A stretch of 64,000 nt of DNA from Janthinobacterium sp. LM6 (GCF_002002885.1 NZ_CP019510.1:62001-126000), one strand, 5' to 3'. Shown: positions 45,252 through 55,122, counted from the first letter of the stretch. The notes: generated by a model from the sequence alone, not told the origin. Made by a program: numbers and translations.

Positions 45252-46369
45252 ACTCTTGCGCTGCGGCCCCATAGCTGGTCGGGGCGAAATTGCAATCCCG
45301 CCTGCTCCGCGCTGAGCACTTCGCGGATGGCGTGCAAGTCCACGCGCGTGTCGCGCCGCAGCGGCACGTCCAGGCGCGCGCCGCGGGGGCCGATCAGCGA
45401 CTGCACGTGCGGCGTGGTGGCATTCAAGCCCTTGCGCGTGACGACGCCGATTTCGCCATTCAGCAGTTTGACGAAGGTGCCGACCGGGTAGATGCCCAGC
45501 TCGCGCACCAGCAGGGATGCCAACGGCGCGTCCAGCGTGGTCTTGTCGGCCATCAGCATTTCGCGCAGGGCCACGTTCGGCAGCAAGGGCTGGCGGTAGC
45601 TGCGCTTCGACACGCGCGCGCAATAGCGGTCGGCCAGCATGATCAGGCGGGCGCCGATGCCGATCGCCTCGCCTTGCGTGCCCAGCGGATAGCCGCTGCC
45701 ATCGATATTTTCATGGTGCTGCAGCACGGCTTGCAGCCAGACGGCGTCCGTCACGCCCGTCGCGCGCAGCAAGTCGACGCCGGCTTGCGGATGGGCGCGC
45801 AAATAGGCGCGTTCCTGCGCGTCCAGCGGCCCGGCCTTGTGCTGGAAATCCGCATGGCGTTCCAGCATGCCCACATTCATGCTCAGCGCGGCCAGCACCA
45901 CGCTGCGCACGACCGCGTCGTCGAGCTTCAGGGCGCGCGCCAGCAGGGCCGTGATGACGGCCGTGTCGACGCTGTGGCGCACGGCAAAGTCGCCCGCGCC
46001 CTGGTTGTGCAGGATGCAGGCCAGCGCCACGTCGGCGTCCAGCACGACAGCCTCTTCCACCAGCTGCGCCAGCGCGGCCAGCGGTGCGTGGCTGCCCGCT
46101 TGCCCGGCGGCGATGGATGGCAAGACGAGGGCCAGGCCCGCCGTGACGAGGTTCAGCATGCGCAAGGCCGACGGCGCTTCCGTGGCCGTGCGCGGCACGT
46201 CGGCACTGGCATCGGCGATGACGCCGCGCGCCAGTAGCAATGCGATCTGGTTCTCGCTGCTGATGACATGGCCCAGCCTGGCCAGCAAGCCGCCCGTTTC
46301 ACCGTGCACGTCCCAGGGCAGGGCCACGCCCAGTGCGAGTTCTCCTGCGTAAATGCGCCGAATTTTCAC
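45248..46369 (-). CDS. HD-GYP-related protein with degenerate HD site
   Basis: A 373-residue cytosolic protein. HHENIDGSGYP at about 216-226 is a full GYP motif, and earlier RHSVDTAV and HPQAGVDLL keep two His positions of the HD fold. But the HDIGK motif is MNVGM (Met164-Asn165), and the later catalytic Asp region DvyDA reads DRYCA, so two metal ligands are missing. It is therefore more likely a cyclic-di-GMP-related binding or regulatory protein than a phosphodiesterase. The GTG start is supported by GGAG six bases upstream. Monocistronic. Confidence 0.85.
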   Translation of the reverse strand: MKIRRIYAGELALGVALPWDVHGETGGLLARLGHVISSENQIALLLARGVIADASADVPRTATEAPSALRMLNLVTAGLALVLPSIAAGQAGSHAPLAALAQLVEEAVVLDADVALACILHNQGAGDFAVRHSVDTAVITALLARALKLDDAVVRSVVLAALSMNVGMLERHADFQHKAGPLDAQERAYLRAHPQAGVDLLRATGVTDAVWLQAVLQHHENIDGSGYPLGTQGEAIGIGARLIMLADRYCARVSKRSYRQPLLPNVALREMLMADKTTLDAPLASLLVRELGIYPVGTFVKLLNGEIGVVTRKGLNATTPHVQSLIGPRGARLDVPLRRDTRVDLHAIREVLSAEQAGLQFRPDQLWGRSARV

Positions 46370-46534
46370 ATCGTCTCCATCATCGCCTGCACCCGCCTGT
46401 TTTTACCATCCTGGCATCAGCGGTATGTACCGATTGAAATGTTTTTTGCTTTTAATCAATATTTCAATGTGGCAGCGATGATCGCGCAATCATGTGAGCT
46501 TGTCTACAAAATTATGTAAAGCATAAAGTTGCCT
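46370..46534. other. AT-rich promoter region of the HD-GYP-related gene
   Basis: 165 bases between two leftward genes, noticeably AT-rich (46430-46530). It probably holds the HD-GYP promoter and the 3' end of the flavoprotein transcript. I see no terminator hairpin or clear promoter. Confidence 0.35.
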
Positions 46535-47995
46535 TCAGGGTCCTGGCGTGCAGTCGGCGCAGCCGGGCGCGTGTTCCGGGTCTTTTTCCAGGTGCAGCGC
46601 CAGTTCGCGCAGGGCCGTGCGCACGCCTTCCTCGATGACGGGGTGGTAAAACGGCATGTCGAGCATGGCCGGCACCGTCAGCTGCGCCTGGCACGCCCAG
46701 GCCAGCAAATGGCCCAGGTGTTCCGCCCGTGGGCCGATCAGCTCGGCGCCGAGAAAGCGCTTGCTGCCGAATTCCGCATACACGCGCAGCAAGCCCTGGT
46801 TTTGCAGCATCACGCGGCTGCGGCCCTGGTTGCCGAACGACACGGCGCCGACGGCGAAGCGGCCCGCGTGGCTCACGCACAATTGCTGATACGTGGCGCC
46901 CAGGGTGGCGATCTGCGGCTCCGTGAAGGCGATCGCCAGCGGCGTGCGGCGCAAGCCAGGCTTGACGTCAGGAAAGCGCGCCGCGTTGCCGCCCGCGATG
47001 CGGCCCTCGTCGGCCGCTTCGGGCAGCAGCGGCAGCGCATTGTCGGCATCCCCGGCGATGAAGATGGCGCTCTTGCCGCACTGCATGGTGTGTGCATCAT
47101 GCAGGGGGACACCATGACGGTCGAGCTCGATTAGCGCCGTTTCCAGGCCGATCTTGTCCACGTTCGGGCGGCGGCCGATGGCAGCCAGCACATACTCGAA
47201 CTGCTCGGTTTTTTCCACGCCGGCGGCATCGCGGCTGGTGAGCGCGATACCGCTGCCGTCCGGCGTTTTTGCCACGTGCGCAACGCCGGTCATGAAGCGG
47301 ATATCGAGTTCGCGCGCCAGCACGGCGTCCGCCTCGCGCAGCACCAGCGGGTCCGTCAGCTGCGCGACTTTATTGCCGCGCGCAAACAGGGTCACGCGCA
47401 CGCCGAGACGCGCCAGCGCCTGGCCCAGTTCCAGGCCGATCACGCCGCTGCCGACCACGGCGACCGATTGCGGCAAGTCCGTCCACTCGAACACGGCGTC
47501 GCTGGTGATGACCCTGTCTCCCGCCGCCTGCCACTCGGGCGGCACGATGGCCGTGGAGCCGGTGGCGATCACCACGCTGGCGGCTTCGACAATCGTGTGT
47601 TCGTCGACCTGCAGCTTGCCTGGCGCGATGAAGCGAGCGTGGCCGCGCAGTTTTTCTTCGTCGGGGATGGCGTTGACGCCGTCGAGCACGAAGCCGACAA
47701 AGCGGTCGCGCTCGCTGCGCACCCTGGCCATCACTTGCCGGCCGTCGATGCGCGCGGGGCCCGGATGCACGCCGAAGGCCGGCGCGGCAGCCACCGCATG
47801 GGCCGCCTCGGCCGCCGCGATCAGGAGTTTGCTGGGCATGCAGCCCACCCTGGCGCACGTCGTGCCGTACGGCCCGCTTTCGATCATCAGCACGCGCTTG
47901 CCCTGCATGCGCGCCGCCTTATGCGCCGTCATGCCGGCCGTGCCGCTGCCGATCACGGCCACATCCACTCGTATCGTTTTCATCGTGCTATCCAT
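46535..47995 (-). CDS. Dihydrolipoamide dehydrogenase-like pyridine nucleotide-disulfide oxidoreductase
   Basis: A 486-residue FAD enzyme with a redox disulfide (TTCARVGCMPSK, about 46-57), FAD site VIGSGTAGM, NAD site VVGSGVIGLELG and a C-terminal His-Glu pair in FYHPVIEEGVRTAL. The family includes lipoamide dehydrogenase, glutathione and mercuric reductases. It is not linked to a 2-oxoacid dehydrogenase operon, and the tail (GCADCTPGP) carries an extra Cys-x2-Cys, so its substrate is open. A second ATG at 47983 (MKTIRVDV) is an equally good start. It is divergent from argP. Confidence 0.88.
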   Translation of the reverse strand: MDSTMKTIRVDVAVIGSGTAGMTAHKAARMQGKRVLMIESGPYGTTCARVGCMPSKLLIAAAEAAHAVAAAPAFGVHPGPARIDGRQVMARVRSERDRFVGFVLDGVNAIPDEEKLRGHARFIAPGKLQVDEHTIVEAASVVIATGSTAIVPPEWQAAGDRVITSDAVFEWTDLPQSVAVVGSGVIGLELGQALARLGVRVTLFARGNKVAQLTDPLVLREADAVLARELDIRFMTGVAHVAKTPDGSGIALTSRDAAGVEKTEQFEYVLAAIGRRPNVDKIGLETALIELDRHGVPLHDAHTMQCGKSAIFIAGDADNALPLLPEAADEGRIAGGNAARFPDVKPGLRRTPLAIAFTEPQIATLGATYQQLCVSHAGRFAVGAVSFGNQGRSRVMLQNQGLLRVYAEFGSKRFLGAELIGPRAEHLGHLLAWACQAQLTVPAMLDMPFYHPVIEEGVRTALRELALHLEKDPEHAPGCADCTPGP

Positions 47996-48111
47996 CCACC
48001 GAGGTTGCTCACAGCGTTCGATACTACCCGTTTGCCGAAAATAAGGTTTTACTTTGCAGCAATATATGCATTAGTATAACTAATCATTTTCAAAATTTAT
48101 AAGCTGAGCTA

Positions 48112-49002
48112 ATGGGATCACTCGATTATCGCGCGCTGGCCGTGCTGGACGCCGTCGCCAGCCATGGCAGTTTCGACAAGGCCGCCCTGGCGCTGGGCAT
48201 CACCCAGTCGGCCGTCTCGCAGCGCATCAAGGCGCTGGAAGACGCCAGCGGGCGCCTGCTGATCATCCGTGGCCAGCCGGCCGTGCCGACGGGCCTGGGC
48301 CAGCGATTGATCGTGCATCACCGCAACGTCAAGCTGATGGAAGCATCGCTCGACATCGACCTGGGCAACAGCGTCAGCATGCCGGAAATCGCCATCGCCA
48401 TCGATGCCGACAGCCTGGCCACGTGGTTCCCCGACACCTTGTCCGCCCTGCTGGCGCCGCCGCGCTGCCAGCTCGACGTGCGCCTGGCCGACAGCGACAG
48501 CGCCTTGCAGATGGTGCGCGACGGCTCCGTGTTCGGCTGCGTGGCTGCCGAGTCCGGCACAGCGATCGACGCGGCGGCCGCCACCAGCGTCACGCCGCTG
48601 GGCACCTTGCGCTATGTCTGCGTAGCCACGCCCGTGTTTGCGGGCCACTGGTTCGGCGACGGTTTTATTGCCGAAGCGGTGCAACTGGCGCCGGCCGTCG
48701 TGGGCCAGCACGGCTTGCTGGCGCGTTTCCTCGCGGAAAAATTGAACATGCGCGAACCGTTTCCGCACCACACCTTGCCCGTGGAAGCGGCGCGCCGCGG
48801 CTGCGTCCAGGATGGCCTGGCCTACGGCCTGATGCCGCAGCGCCTGGCCGCGCAGGCGCTGGCGACGGACCGTCTCGTCGATCTGATGCCGGGCAGCACC
48901 CTGGACGTACCGCTGAGCTGGCATGCGTGGACCCTGGACACGCCGTTTACCAAGCTGTTATCGGAACAGATCGTCAAGTCGGCGCGCGATTACCTGAACT
49001 GA
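48112..49002 (+). CDS. argP: LysR-family regulator ArgP
   Basis: A 296-residue transcriptional regulator controlling arginine/lysine export (argO) and related genes. Helix-turn-helix GSFDKAALALGITQSAVSQR at about 20-39 is typical of LysR family; the ArgP/IciA pattern is LDYRALAVLDAVASHGSFDK around it. The effector domain runs from about 90 to 290. No lysE/argO exporter is adjacent, and it is divergent from the flavoprotein with a 116-base gap. In E. coli this protein was also reported to bind origin DNA (IciA), which is notable as priA and a DnaA-box cluster follow. Confidence 0.9.
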   Translation: MGSLDYRALAVLDAVASHGSFDKAALALGITQSAVSQRIKALEDASGRLLIIRGQPAVPTGLGQRLIVHHRNVKLMEASLDIDLGNSVSMPEIAIAIDADSLATWFPDTLSALLAPPRCQLDVRLADSDSALQMVRDGSVFGCVAAESGTAIDAAAATSVTPLGTLRYVCVATPVFAGHWFGDGFIAEAVQLAPAVVGQHGLLARFLAEKLNMREPFPHHTLPVEAARRGCVQDGLAYGLMPQRLAAQALATDRLVDLMPGSTLDVPLSWHAWTLDTPFTKLLSEQIVKSARDYLN

Positions 49003-51054
49003 TTAAATATCCAGCGGGTCCACTTCCAGCGACCATTTCACGCGCGTCTTCATGGCGCGCAATTCCATCAGCCATTCCTTTAAAAACGCTTGCAGGGCGG
49101 GCCGCGAGGCGGACTCCAGCAGCAGCTGGGCGCGGTCCACGTTGTAGACACGCGTCATGCTCATGGGAATCGGGTCATTGATGGTCACCTGCGGGTGTTC
49201 CATGCATTCCTTCGCCGCCTGCAGGAACTCGATAGCGGTCGCCAGCTCCGGGGCTTCCGCGCGCAGCAGGGCCTGGAACAGGTAGGGCGGCAACGCCGCC
49301 TGCGCCCGCTCTTCCAGCAAGGTGGTGGCGAAGTGGTCGTAATCGTGGTTGACGACGGCGTCGTACAGCGGATGGCGCGCATAGCGCGTCTGGATCAGCA
49401 CCTCGCTCACGCTGCCGCCTTCCGTCTGCGCGGCCCGTCCTGCCCGGCCCGCCACCTGCATCAGCTGGGCGAACAGCCGTTCGCTGGCGCGGTAATCCTG
49501 CGAAAACAGGGCCGTGTCCGGATTCAAAATGCCGACCAGGGTCAGCTTTTTGAAATCGTGGCCCTTGGCCACCATCTGCGTGCCGATCAGGATATCCACT
49601 TCGCCCCGGTGCACGGTGTCGAACGCTTCCTGCGCGCTGCCCTTCTTGCGCGTGGAATCGGCATCGATGCGCAAGATCCGCGCCTCAGGAAACAATTGCT
49701 GCAAGCCCTCTTCCACGCGCTGCGTGCCGCGTCCCAGCGGCTGCAGGTCGACGTTGCCGCACGTGGGGCAATGGCGGGGAATGCGCAGTTCCAGGCTGCA
49801 ATGGTGGCAGCGCAGCCGGTGTTCGGGCTTGTGCAGCACCATGAACGAGGTGCAGCGCGTGCAATTGCTGATCCAGCCGCACGATTCGCAGCAGATCACG
49901 GGCGAATAGCCGCGCCGGTTCAAGAACAGCAGCGACTGCTCACCGCGCTCCATGCGCAGTTTTAAGGCGGCTACCAAATGCGAAGTCAGGCCATCTTTCG
50001 GCCGGTCGCGCTCCATGTCGAGAATCTTGACGCGCGGCAACACCGCATTCTTGACGGCCCGTTCGCGCAATTCCAGCTTGCGGTAGCGCCCCGTTTGCGC
50101 GTGGTGCCAGCTTTCCAGCGACGGCGTCGCCGAACCGAGCACGATGGGAATCTGCAATTGCCAGGCGCGCCACACGGCCAGGTCGCGCGCGGAATAGCGC
50201 AAGCCTTCCTGCTGCTTGTAGGACGGGTCGTGCTCCTCGTCGATGACGATCAGTTTGAGTTTCGGCAACGACGCCAGGATGGCCAATCGCGTGCCGAGCA
50301 CGATGCGCGCCTGGCCCTGGTGCGCGGCCAGCCAGTGCAGCATGCGCTCGCCTTCGGACAGGCTGCTGTGCAAAGTCGCCAGCATGACGCCGGGAAAGCG
50401 CGCGCGGATATTGCCTTCCAGTTGGGGCGTCAAATTGATTTCCGGCACCAGGATCAGGATTTGCGCATCGTCCTCGCGCGCCAGCACCTGGGCGCAGGCT
50501 TGCAGATACACTTCCGTCTTGCCGCTGCCCGTCACGCCGTACAGCAGGGTCGGCTTGAAACCCCGGGCGCCGCCGATGGCGTCGGCCGCTTCTTGCTGGG
50601 CGGCATTCAGGGCCGGCATGTTCAGCGGCGTGCCGTCGTGCGCGTCGGCCAGCTTGCCCAGCTTCTTGATGGCGCGGTCGAGCGCCACGGTGGTGAGCAC
50701 GCGTAAATTCTTCGGCAAGCCCGGCAGCGCCACTTCACCGAGCGGACGCTGGTAGTAATCGGCGGCAAAGGCGGCCAGCGCCAGCCATTGCTCCGACAGG
50801 GGCGCCAGCTGGCTGCGCACGGCCAGCACGTCCTTCAGTTTCGCGGCGGGCACATCGGTGCTGTCGGACACGCCGACGATCAGCCCCATCACCTCGCGCC
50901 GGCCGAACGGCACCAGCGCCAGCTGCCCCACTTGCGGCAAGGGCACGTCAGCGTCCGCATCCGCCGCCGCGTTCCAGCGGTAGTCGAACAGGGCGTTCAA
51001 GGGCGTGTCGAGCGCGATGTTCAGGATGCACGACGTCAAAATGCACTGCGACAT
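49003..51054 (-). CDS. priA: Primosomal protein N' (replication restart helicase)
   Basis: PriA binds stalled forks and loads DnaB. 683 residues (E. coli 732): N-terminal DNA-binding domain, helicase with Walker A GVTGSGKTEVYL and motif II VIDEEHDPSYKQ. The zinc-binding region has eight cysteines (CESCGWISNCTRC, then CHHCSLELRIPRHCPTCG), followed by the C-terminal helicase motifs ending VAGRAGR. The start at 51054 gives MSQCILTSCILNIALDTPLN; upstream in-frame residues are unlike PriA. The stop codon abuts argP (convergent, 1 base). The long region upstream has DnaA boxes. Confidence 0.95.
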   Translation of the reverse strand: MSQCILTSCILNIALDTPLNALFDYRWNAAADADADVPLPQVGQLALVPFGRREVMGLIVGVSDSTDVPAAKLKDVLAVRSQLAPLSEQWLALAAFAADYYQRPLGEVALPGLPKNLRVLTTVALDRAIKKLGKLADAHDGTPLNMPALNAAQQEAADAIGGARGFKPTLLYGVTGSGKTEVYLQACAQVLAREDDAQILILVPEINLTPQLEGNIRARFPGVMLATLHSSLSEGERMLHWLAAHQGQARIVLGTRLAILASLPKLKLIVIDEEHDPSYKQQEGLRYSARDLAVWRAWQLQIPIVLGSATPSLESWHHAQTGRYRKLELRERAVKNAVLPRVKILDMERDRPKDGLTSHLVAALKLRMERGEQSLLFLNRRGYSPVICCESCGWISNCTRCTSFMVLHKPEHRLRCHHCSLELRIPRHCPTCGNVDLQPLGRGTQRVEEGLQQLFPEARILRIDADSTRKKGSAQEAFDTVHRGEVDILIGTQMVAKGHDFKKLTLVGILNPDTALFSQDYRASERLFAQLMQVAGRAGRAAQTEGGSVSEVLIQTRYARHPLYDAVVNHDYDHFATTLLEERAQAALPPYLFQALLRAEAPELATAIEFLQAAKECMEHPQVTINDPIPMSMTRVYNVDRAQLLLESASRPALQAFLKEWLMELRAMKTRVKWSLEVDPLDI

Positions 51055-51831
51055 GGGGGTAGGGCCTATCTCAATAAAAAAGCGCGCCGCAAGGTGGATG
51101 GCGCGCGGGATGTCCGGCATCAAGCCAGCGGGCCATGATACTTGTTTCGCCCCTCAAACGCCTAACGGCAGGCAGGATGGCGTGGCATCGTGCCTGAAGA
51201 AAATTCTGTGGATAACTTTGTGGACAAAGCAAAATTAACTTTCAGAAAAATGTGGACAGAAAATTTCGATCGCCGTCAAGAGCGGCACGCAAGAAAAATT
51301 AAGTATTTAAAATCAATGACTTAAAAATTGATGCCCGGGAGGCTGGAAAACCGCGGGGCATTTCCGCCGCTGTGCATAACTGAACCATTTGTAATTTATT
51401 TATACAGAAATCAGCCCGCTTTTGCGGCGGCCGATGCGGAAAAGCAGCGTCGGCATGCGGCAAAATTGACAATTGCCGGGCAAGCGTTCGTTTTTCCCTG
51501 GCGGACGGCGAAACATTGTTCAATTATCATGCAGTGCAACATGCACTTCAGGTGAAACCTGAACATCGGCGCTAAGTATCGGTTAACAAAATACTTTTCA
51601 ATTTTATCCACAGAATCTGTTGATAACTTTGTGGACAATGAAGGAATAAGACAGGCGAACGAAAGAATAACCTTATCAATAGCAACAAAGTCTGCCGAAC
51701 AAGGCTTTTTTTATTTCTTAATAATCAAGCACTTGCAGAGCATCCCCGGGCATGGCTTTTCGACTGCCTCTTATTTCCGCAGCAAAAAAAATTGTGCATA
51801 AGTCGGTATTTCTTGCGAAGGCGCAGCAAAG
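51055..51831. other. DnaA-box cluster in AT-rich intergenic region; candidate replication origin or DnaA-controlled locus
   Basis: 777 bases without a gene. Exact TTATNCACA boxes: minus strand at 51207-51215, 51371-51379 and 51793-51801, plus strand at 51604-51612. Near-matches: TTGTCCACA at 51219 and 51630, TTATCAACA at 51618, CTGTCCACA at 51251 (all minus strand). A composite (CTGTGGATAACTTTGTGGAC) occurs at 51206-51225 and, with one change, at 51617-51636. AT-rich tracts lie at 51295-51330, 51390-51410 and 51700-51730, and TTCAGGT/ACCTGAA is a small hairpin at 51547. The same region must also contain the priA promoter. Confidence 0.65.
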
Positions 51832-51865
51832 AAAAAGGCAGGCTTCCGCTGGAAAGCCTGCCTTT
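51832..51865 (-). terminator. Intrinsic terminator of hemE
   Basis: On the minus strand AAAGGCAGGCTT, short loop, and the complement AAGCCTGCCTTT with a following T-run. It lies 29 bases past the hemE stop. Confidence 0.88.
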
Positions 51866-51894
51866 CTGCCCCTGCGCCAGGGGAAAACGGATAC

Positions 51895-52980
51895 TTACTG
51901 GCCGCTGCGCATGGCGCGGCTCATGCTGTGCACGGCTTCCACCATCGCTGCCACCGATTCCGGCGGCGTGAACTGGGAAATGCCGTGGCCCAGGTTAAAC
52001 ACGTGGCCCGAGCCTTCCGACGGCGCGCCGAAGGCGTTGAGCACTTTCGCCACTTCGGCGCGGATCTGCTCGGGGCTGGCGAACAGGATGGCCGGGTCGA
52101 GATTGCCCTGCAAGCCCACTTTATGGCCCACCAGCTGGCGCGCGCGCGTCAGGTTGACGGTCCAGTCCAGGCCCACGGCATCGGCGCCGATGTCGGCGAT
52201 CTGCTCGATCCACTGGCCGCCGCCCTTGGTAAACACGATGGCGGGAATCTTCACGCCATCCTTGTCGCGTTTCAGCTGCGCCACCACTTGCTGCATGTAG
52301 GCCAGCGAGAATTCCTGGTAGGCGCCATCGGCCAGCGCACCGCCCCAGGAATCGAAAATCATCACGGCTTGTGCGCCGGCATCAATTTGCGCATTCAGGT
52401 ACTGCGCCACGGAGGTGGCGTTGATGGCCAGGATGTGGTGCATCAGGTCCGGGCGGTTGTACAGCATCTTCTTGATGGTGTGGAACTCTTTCGAGCCGCC
52501 GCCTTCCACCATGTAGCATGCCAGGGTCCACGGGCTGCCGGAAAAACCGATCAGCGGCACGCGGCCATTGAGTTCCGTGCGGATCTGCGTGACAGCCTTG
52601 AAAACGTAGTCGAGCGATGCCAGGTCCGGCACTTGCAATGCCTTCACATCCTGTTCCGTGCGCAGCGGGCGCTCGAACTTCGGGCCTTCGCCATCGGCGA
52701 AATACAGGCCCAGGCCCATGGCGTCAGGCACTGTCAGGATGTCGGAAAACAGGATCGCCGCGTCGAGCGGGAAACGCTCCAGGGGCTGCAAGGTCACTTC
52801 CGTGGCGTAATCGGGATTCTTTGCCAGACCCAGGAAGGAACCGGCCCGCTCGCGCGTGGCGCGGTATTCGGGCAAATAGCGGCCCGCCTGGCGCATCAGC
52901 CAGACTGGGGTGTGCTCGGTCGGCTGGCGCAGCAGGGCGCGCAGGAAAGTATCATTCTGGAGCGGAGCAAATTGTGGCAT
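51895..52980 (-). CDS. hemE: Uroporphyrinogen decarboxylase
   Basis: Decarboxylates uroporphyrinogen III to coproporphyrinogen III in heme synthesis. 361 residues, family size. Signatures: [16 protein letters not shown] (active-site Arg), [13 protein letters not shown] and [14 protein letters not shown] set the start at 52980 ([10 protein letters not shown]); an upstream frame extension of 46 residues overlaps the divergent promoter region and is unlike HemE. The ribosome site is weak. Its position with priA downstream is common in betaproteobacteria. Confidence 0.97.
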   Translation of the reverse strand: MPQFAPLQNDTFLRALLRQPTEHTPVWLMRQAGRYLPEYRATRERAGSFLGLAKNPDYATEVTLQPLERFPLDAAILFSDILTVPDAMGLGLYFADGEGPKFERPLRTEQDVKALQVPDLASLDYVFKAVTQIRTELNGRVPLIGFSGSPWTLACYMVEGGGSKEFHTIKKMLYNRPDLMHHILAINATSVAQYLNAQIDAGAQAVMIFDSWGGALADGAYQEFSLAYMQQVVAQLKRDKDGVKIPAIVFTKGGGQWIEQIADIGADAVGLDWTVNLTRARQLVGHKVGLQGNLDPAILFASPEQIRAEVAKVLNAFGAPSEGSGHVFNLGHGISQFTPPESVAAMVEAVHSMSRAMRSGQ

Positions 52981-53178
52981 GGAAGGCAATCGAGCTTGGA
53001 GAAGCGGTATTATCGCATCCAATCGCCGCCATTTCATTGATTCCGGTGCCGCTTTGCAGCATTTGCCACGCACAGCGATGACTTTCGTTGTGCCAGCCCT
53101 TCCATTATGATGATGCACGCCGCCGCGCGCCTTGACCCTGCCTGGCGGCCCTTGATCCCCTCACTATACGGAGCCCGC

Positions 53179-55122
53179 ATGACCTCGACCGCATCCAGCA
53201 CCCCTTATGGCATCTGGCCATCGCCGATCAGCGCGGCCATCGTCGCCGCCGGCGCCTCGCCGCTGACGCAGCTGGCCCTGGGCGGTGCGGATGGCGGCGA
53301 CGTGTTCTGGCTGGCCGGCCGCGCCAGCGAGGCGGGCCGCAACACCCTGCTGCGCCAGCGCGGCGCGCGCGTCGATGAATTGACGCCGGCGCCGTTCAAT
53401 GTGCGCACCCGCGTGCACGAATACGGCGGCGGCGCGTATGCCGTGGCCGGCGATACCGTCTACTTTTCGCATTTCGCCGACAATTGCCTGTACCGCGTGA
53501 GCGGCGACGCCGCGCCCGCAGCGTTCACCACGGGCGGCAACACGCGCCATGCGGATTTCGTCGTCGATGCGGCCCGTTCCCGCCTGATCGCCGTGCGCGA
53601 GCAGCATCCGCAGGAAGGCCATGCCCTGCCGGAAAACTGCCTGGCCGCCGTCGGCTTCGACGGGCGCGAAACGGTGCTGGCGCGCGGCCACGATTTTTAT
53701 GCGGCGCCGCGTTTGTCGCCGGACGGCAGCCAGCTGGCCTGGATCAGCTGGGACCACCCGCGCCTGCCGTGGCAAGGCACGGAGCTGTGGCTGGCCGACG
53801 TGCAGGCGGACGGCAGCCTCGGTTCGCCGCGCCTGATCGCCGGCGGCGCGCGCGAGTCGATTTGCCAACCGGAATGGTCGCCGAACGGCTTGCTGCACTT
53901 CGTTTCCGACAGCAGCGGCTGGTGGAATCTGTACCGCCTGCACGGCGCCGACATCGAGGCGCTGTGCCCGATGGAAGCGGAATTTGCCACGCCGCACTGG
54001 ACCTTCGGCGGCAGCATGTACGGTTTCCTGTCCGACGACGAGATCGTCTGCACGTATATCCAGGCGGGCATCAGCTACCTGGCGCAATTGAGCGTGGCGG
54101 CGGCCAAGCTGGAGCCGATTCCCCACCCGTACCAGGAAATCCGCGAACTGCGCGTGGGCTCCGGCTTCGTCGCGCTGCTCGGCGGCAGCCCCACCATCGC
54201 GCTGGAACTGGCGCGCATCGATTTGGCTAACCACGAGCTGGAAGTGCTGGCGCAGTCGATCGCTGCCCTGCCCGCGCTCGGCTACCTGTCCGTGCCGCGC
54301 AGCTTGAGTTTCCCCAGCAACAATGGCCGCACGGCCCACGCCTTCTTTTATGCGCCCACGAATGGCGACGTGCAGGCGCCGGCAGGAACGTTGCCGCCCG
54401 TCATCGTCATCAGCCACGGCGGCCCCACCAGCATGGCCAGCAATACCTTAAAGCTGGCGACGCAGTACTGGACCAGCCGCGGCATCGGCGTGCTTGACGT
54501 CAATTACGGCGGCAGCAGCGGCTTCGGCCGCGAATACCGCGACGCGCTGCGCGGGCAGTGGGGCATCGTCGACGTGGAAGACTGCATTGCCGGCGCGCGC
54601 TACCTGGCCGCCAACGGCCTGGCCGACCCGGAACGCCTGATCATCCGCGGCGGCAGCGCGGGCGGCCTGACGACCCTGTGCGCATTGACGTTCCACGACG
54701 TCTTCAAGGCCGGCGCCAGTTACTACGGCGTGTCCGACCTGAAGGGCCTGGACGACGATTCGCACAAGTTCGAATCGCGCTACACCGACTACCTGATCGC
54801 CCCGCAGCCGCAAGCCGAGGCGCTGTACCGCGAGCGCTCGCCCATCCACCACACGGATAAATTGTCGCGCCCGATGATCTTCTTCCAGGGCCTCGACGAC
54901 AAGGTCGTGCCGCCGCAGCAGTCGCAGCTGATGGTCGACGCCCTGCAGGCGCGCGGCGTACCCGTCGCGTATGTGCCGCTCGAAGGCGAGGGCCACGGCT
55001 TCCGCAAGGCGGAAAACATCGTGCGCACGCTGGACGCGGAACTGTATTTCTACCAGCGCGTGTTCGGCCTGCCCGTGGCGGCCGGCGAGCCTCCCGTGCA
55101 TATCGCCAATTTGCCCGCATGA
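53179..55122 (+). CDS. S9 family peptidase (prolyl oligopeptidase/acylaminoacyl type), cytosolic
   Basis: 647-residue serine peptidase with an N-terminal beta-propeller of WD-like repeats (about 20-380) and an alpha/beta hydrolase. Triad: Ser in RGGSAGGLT (about 493), Asp in LDDKVVP (about 573), His in EGHGFRK (about 605). No signal peptide, so it acts in the cytosol, unlike the secreted S9A enzyme at 10541. CGGAG lies five bases before the ATG. The stop overlaps the SNF2 start by four bases (ATGA), so the peptidase and the helicase are translated as a pair. Confidence 0.93.
   Translation: MTSTASSTPYGIWPSPISAAIVAAGASPLTQLALGGADGGDVFWLAGRASEAGRNTLLRQRGARVDELTPAPFNVRTRVHEYGGGAYAVAGDTVYFSHFADNCLYRVSGDAAPAAFTTGGNTRHADFVVDAARSRLIAVREQHPQEGHALPENCLAAVGFDGRETVLARGHDFYAAPRLSPDGSQLAWISWDHPRLPWQGTELWLADVQADGSLGSPRLIAGGARESICQPEWSPNGLLHFVSDSSGWWNLYRLHGADIEALCPMEAEFATPHWTFGGSMYGFLSDDEIVCTYIQAGISYLAQLSVAAAKLEPIPHPYQEIRELRVGSGFVALLGGSPTIALELARIDLANHELEVLAQSIAALPALGYLSVPRSLSFPSNNGRTAHAFFYAPTNGDVQAPAGTLPPVIVISHGGPTSMASNTLKLATQYWTSRGIGVLDVNYGGSSGFGREYRDALRGQWGIVDVEDCIAGARYLAANGLADPERLIIRGGSAGGLTTLCALTFHDVFKAGASYYGVSDLKGLDDDSHKFESRYTDYLIAPQPQAEALYRERSPIHHTDKLSRPMIFFQGLDDKVVPPQQSQLMVDALQARGVPVAYVPLEGEGHGFRKAENIVRTLDAELYFYQRVFGLPVAAGEPPVHIANLPA

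Noticed and set aside
51752-52300. Open frame over the hemE 3' end on the plus strand
   Set aside because: Overlaps hemE in antisense and begins within the DnaA-box region; no ribosome site or conserved motif.
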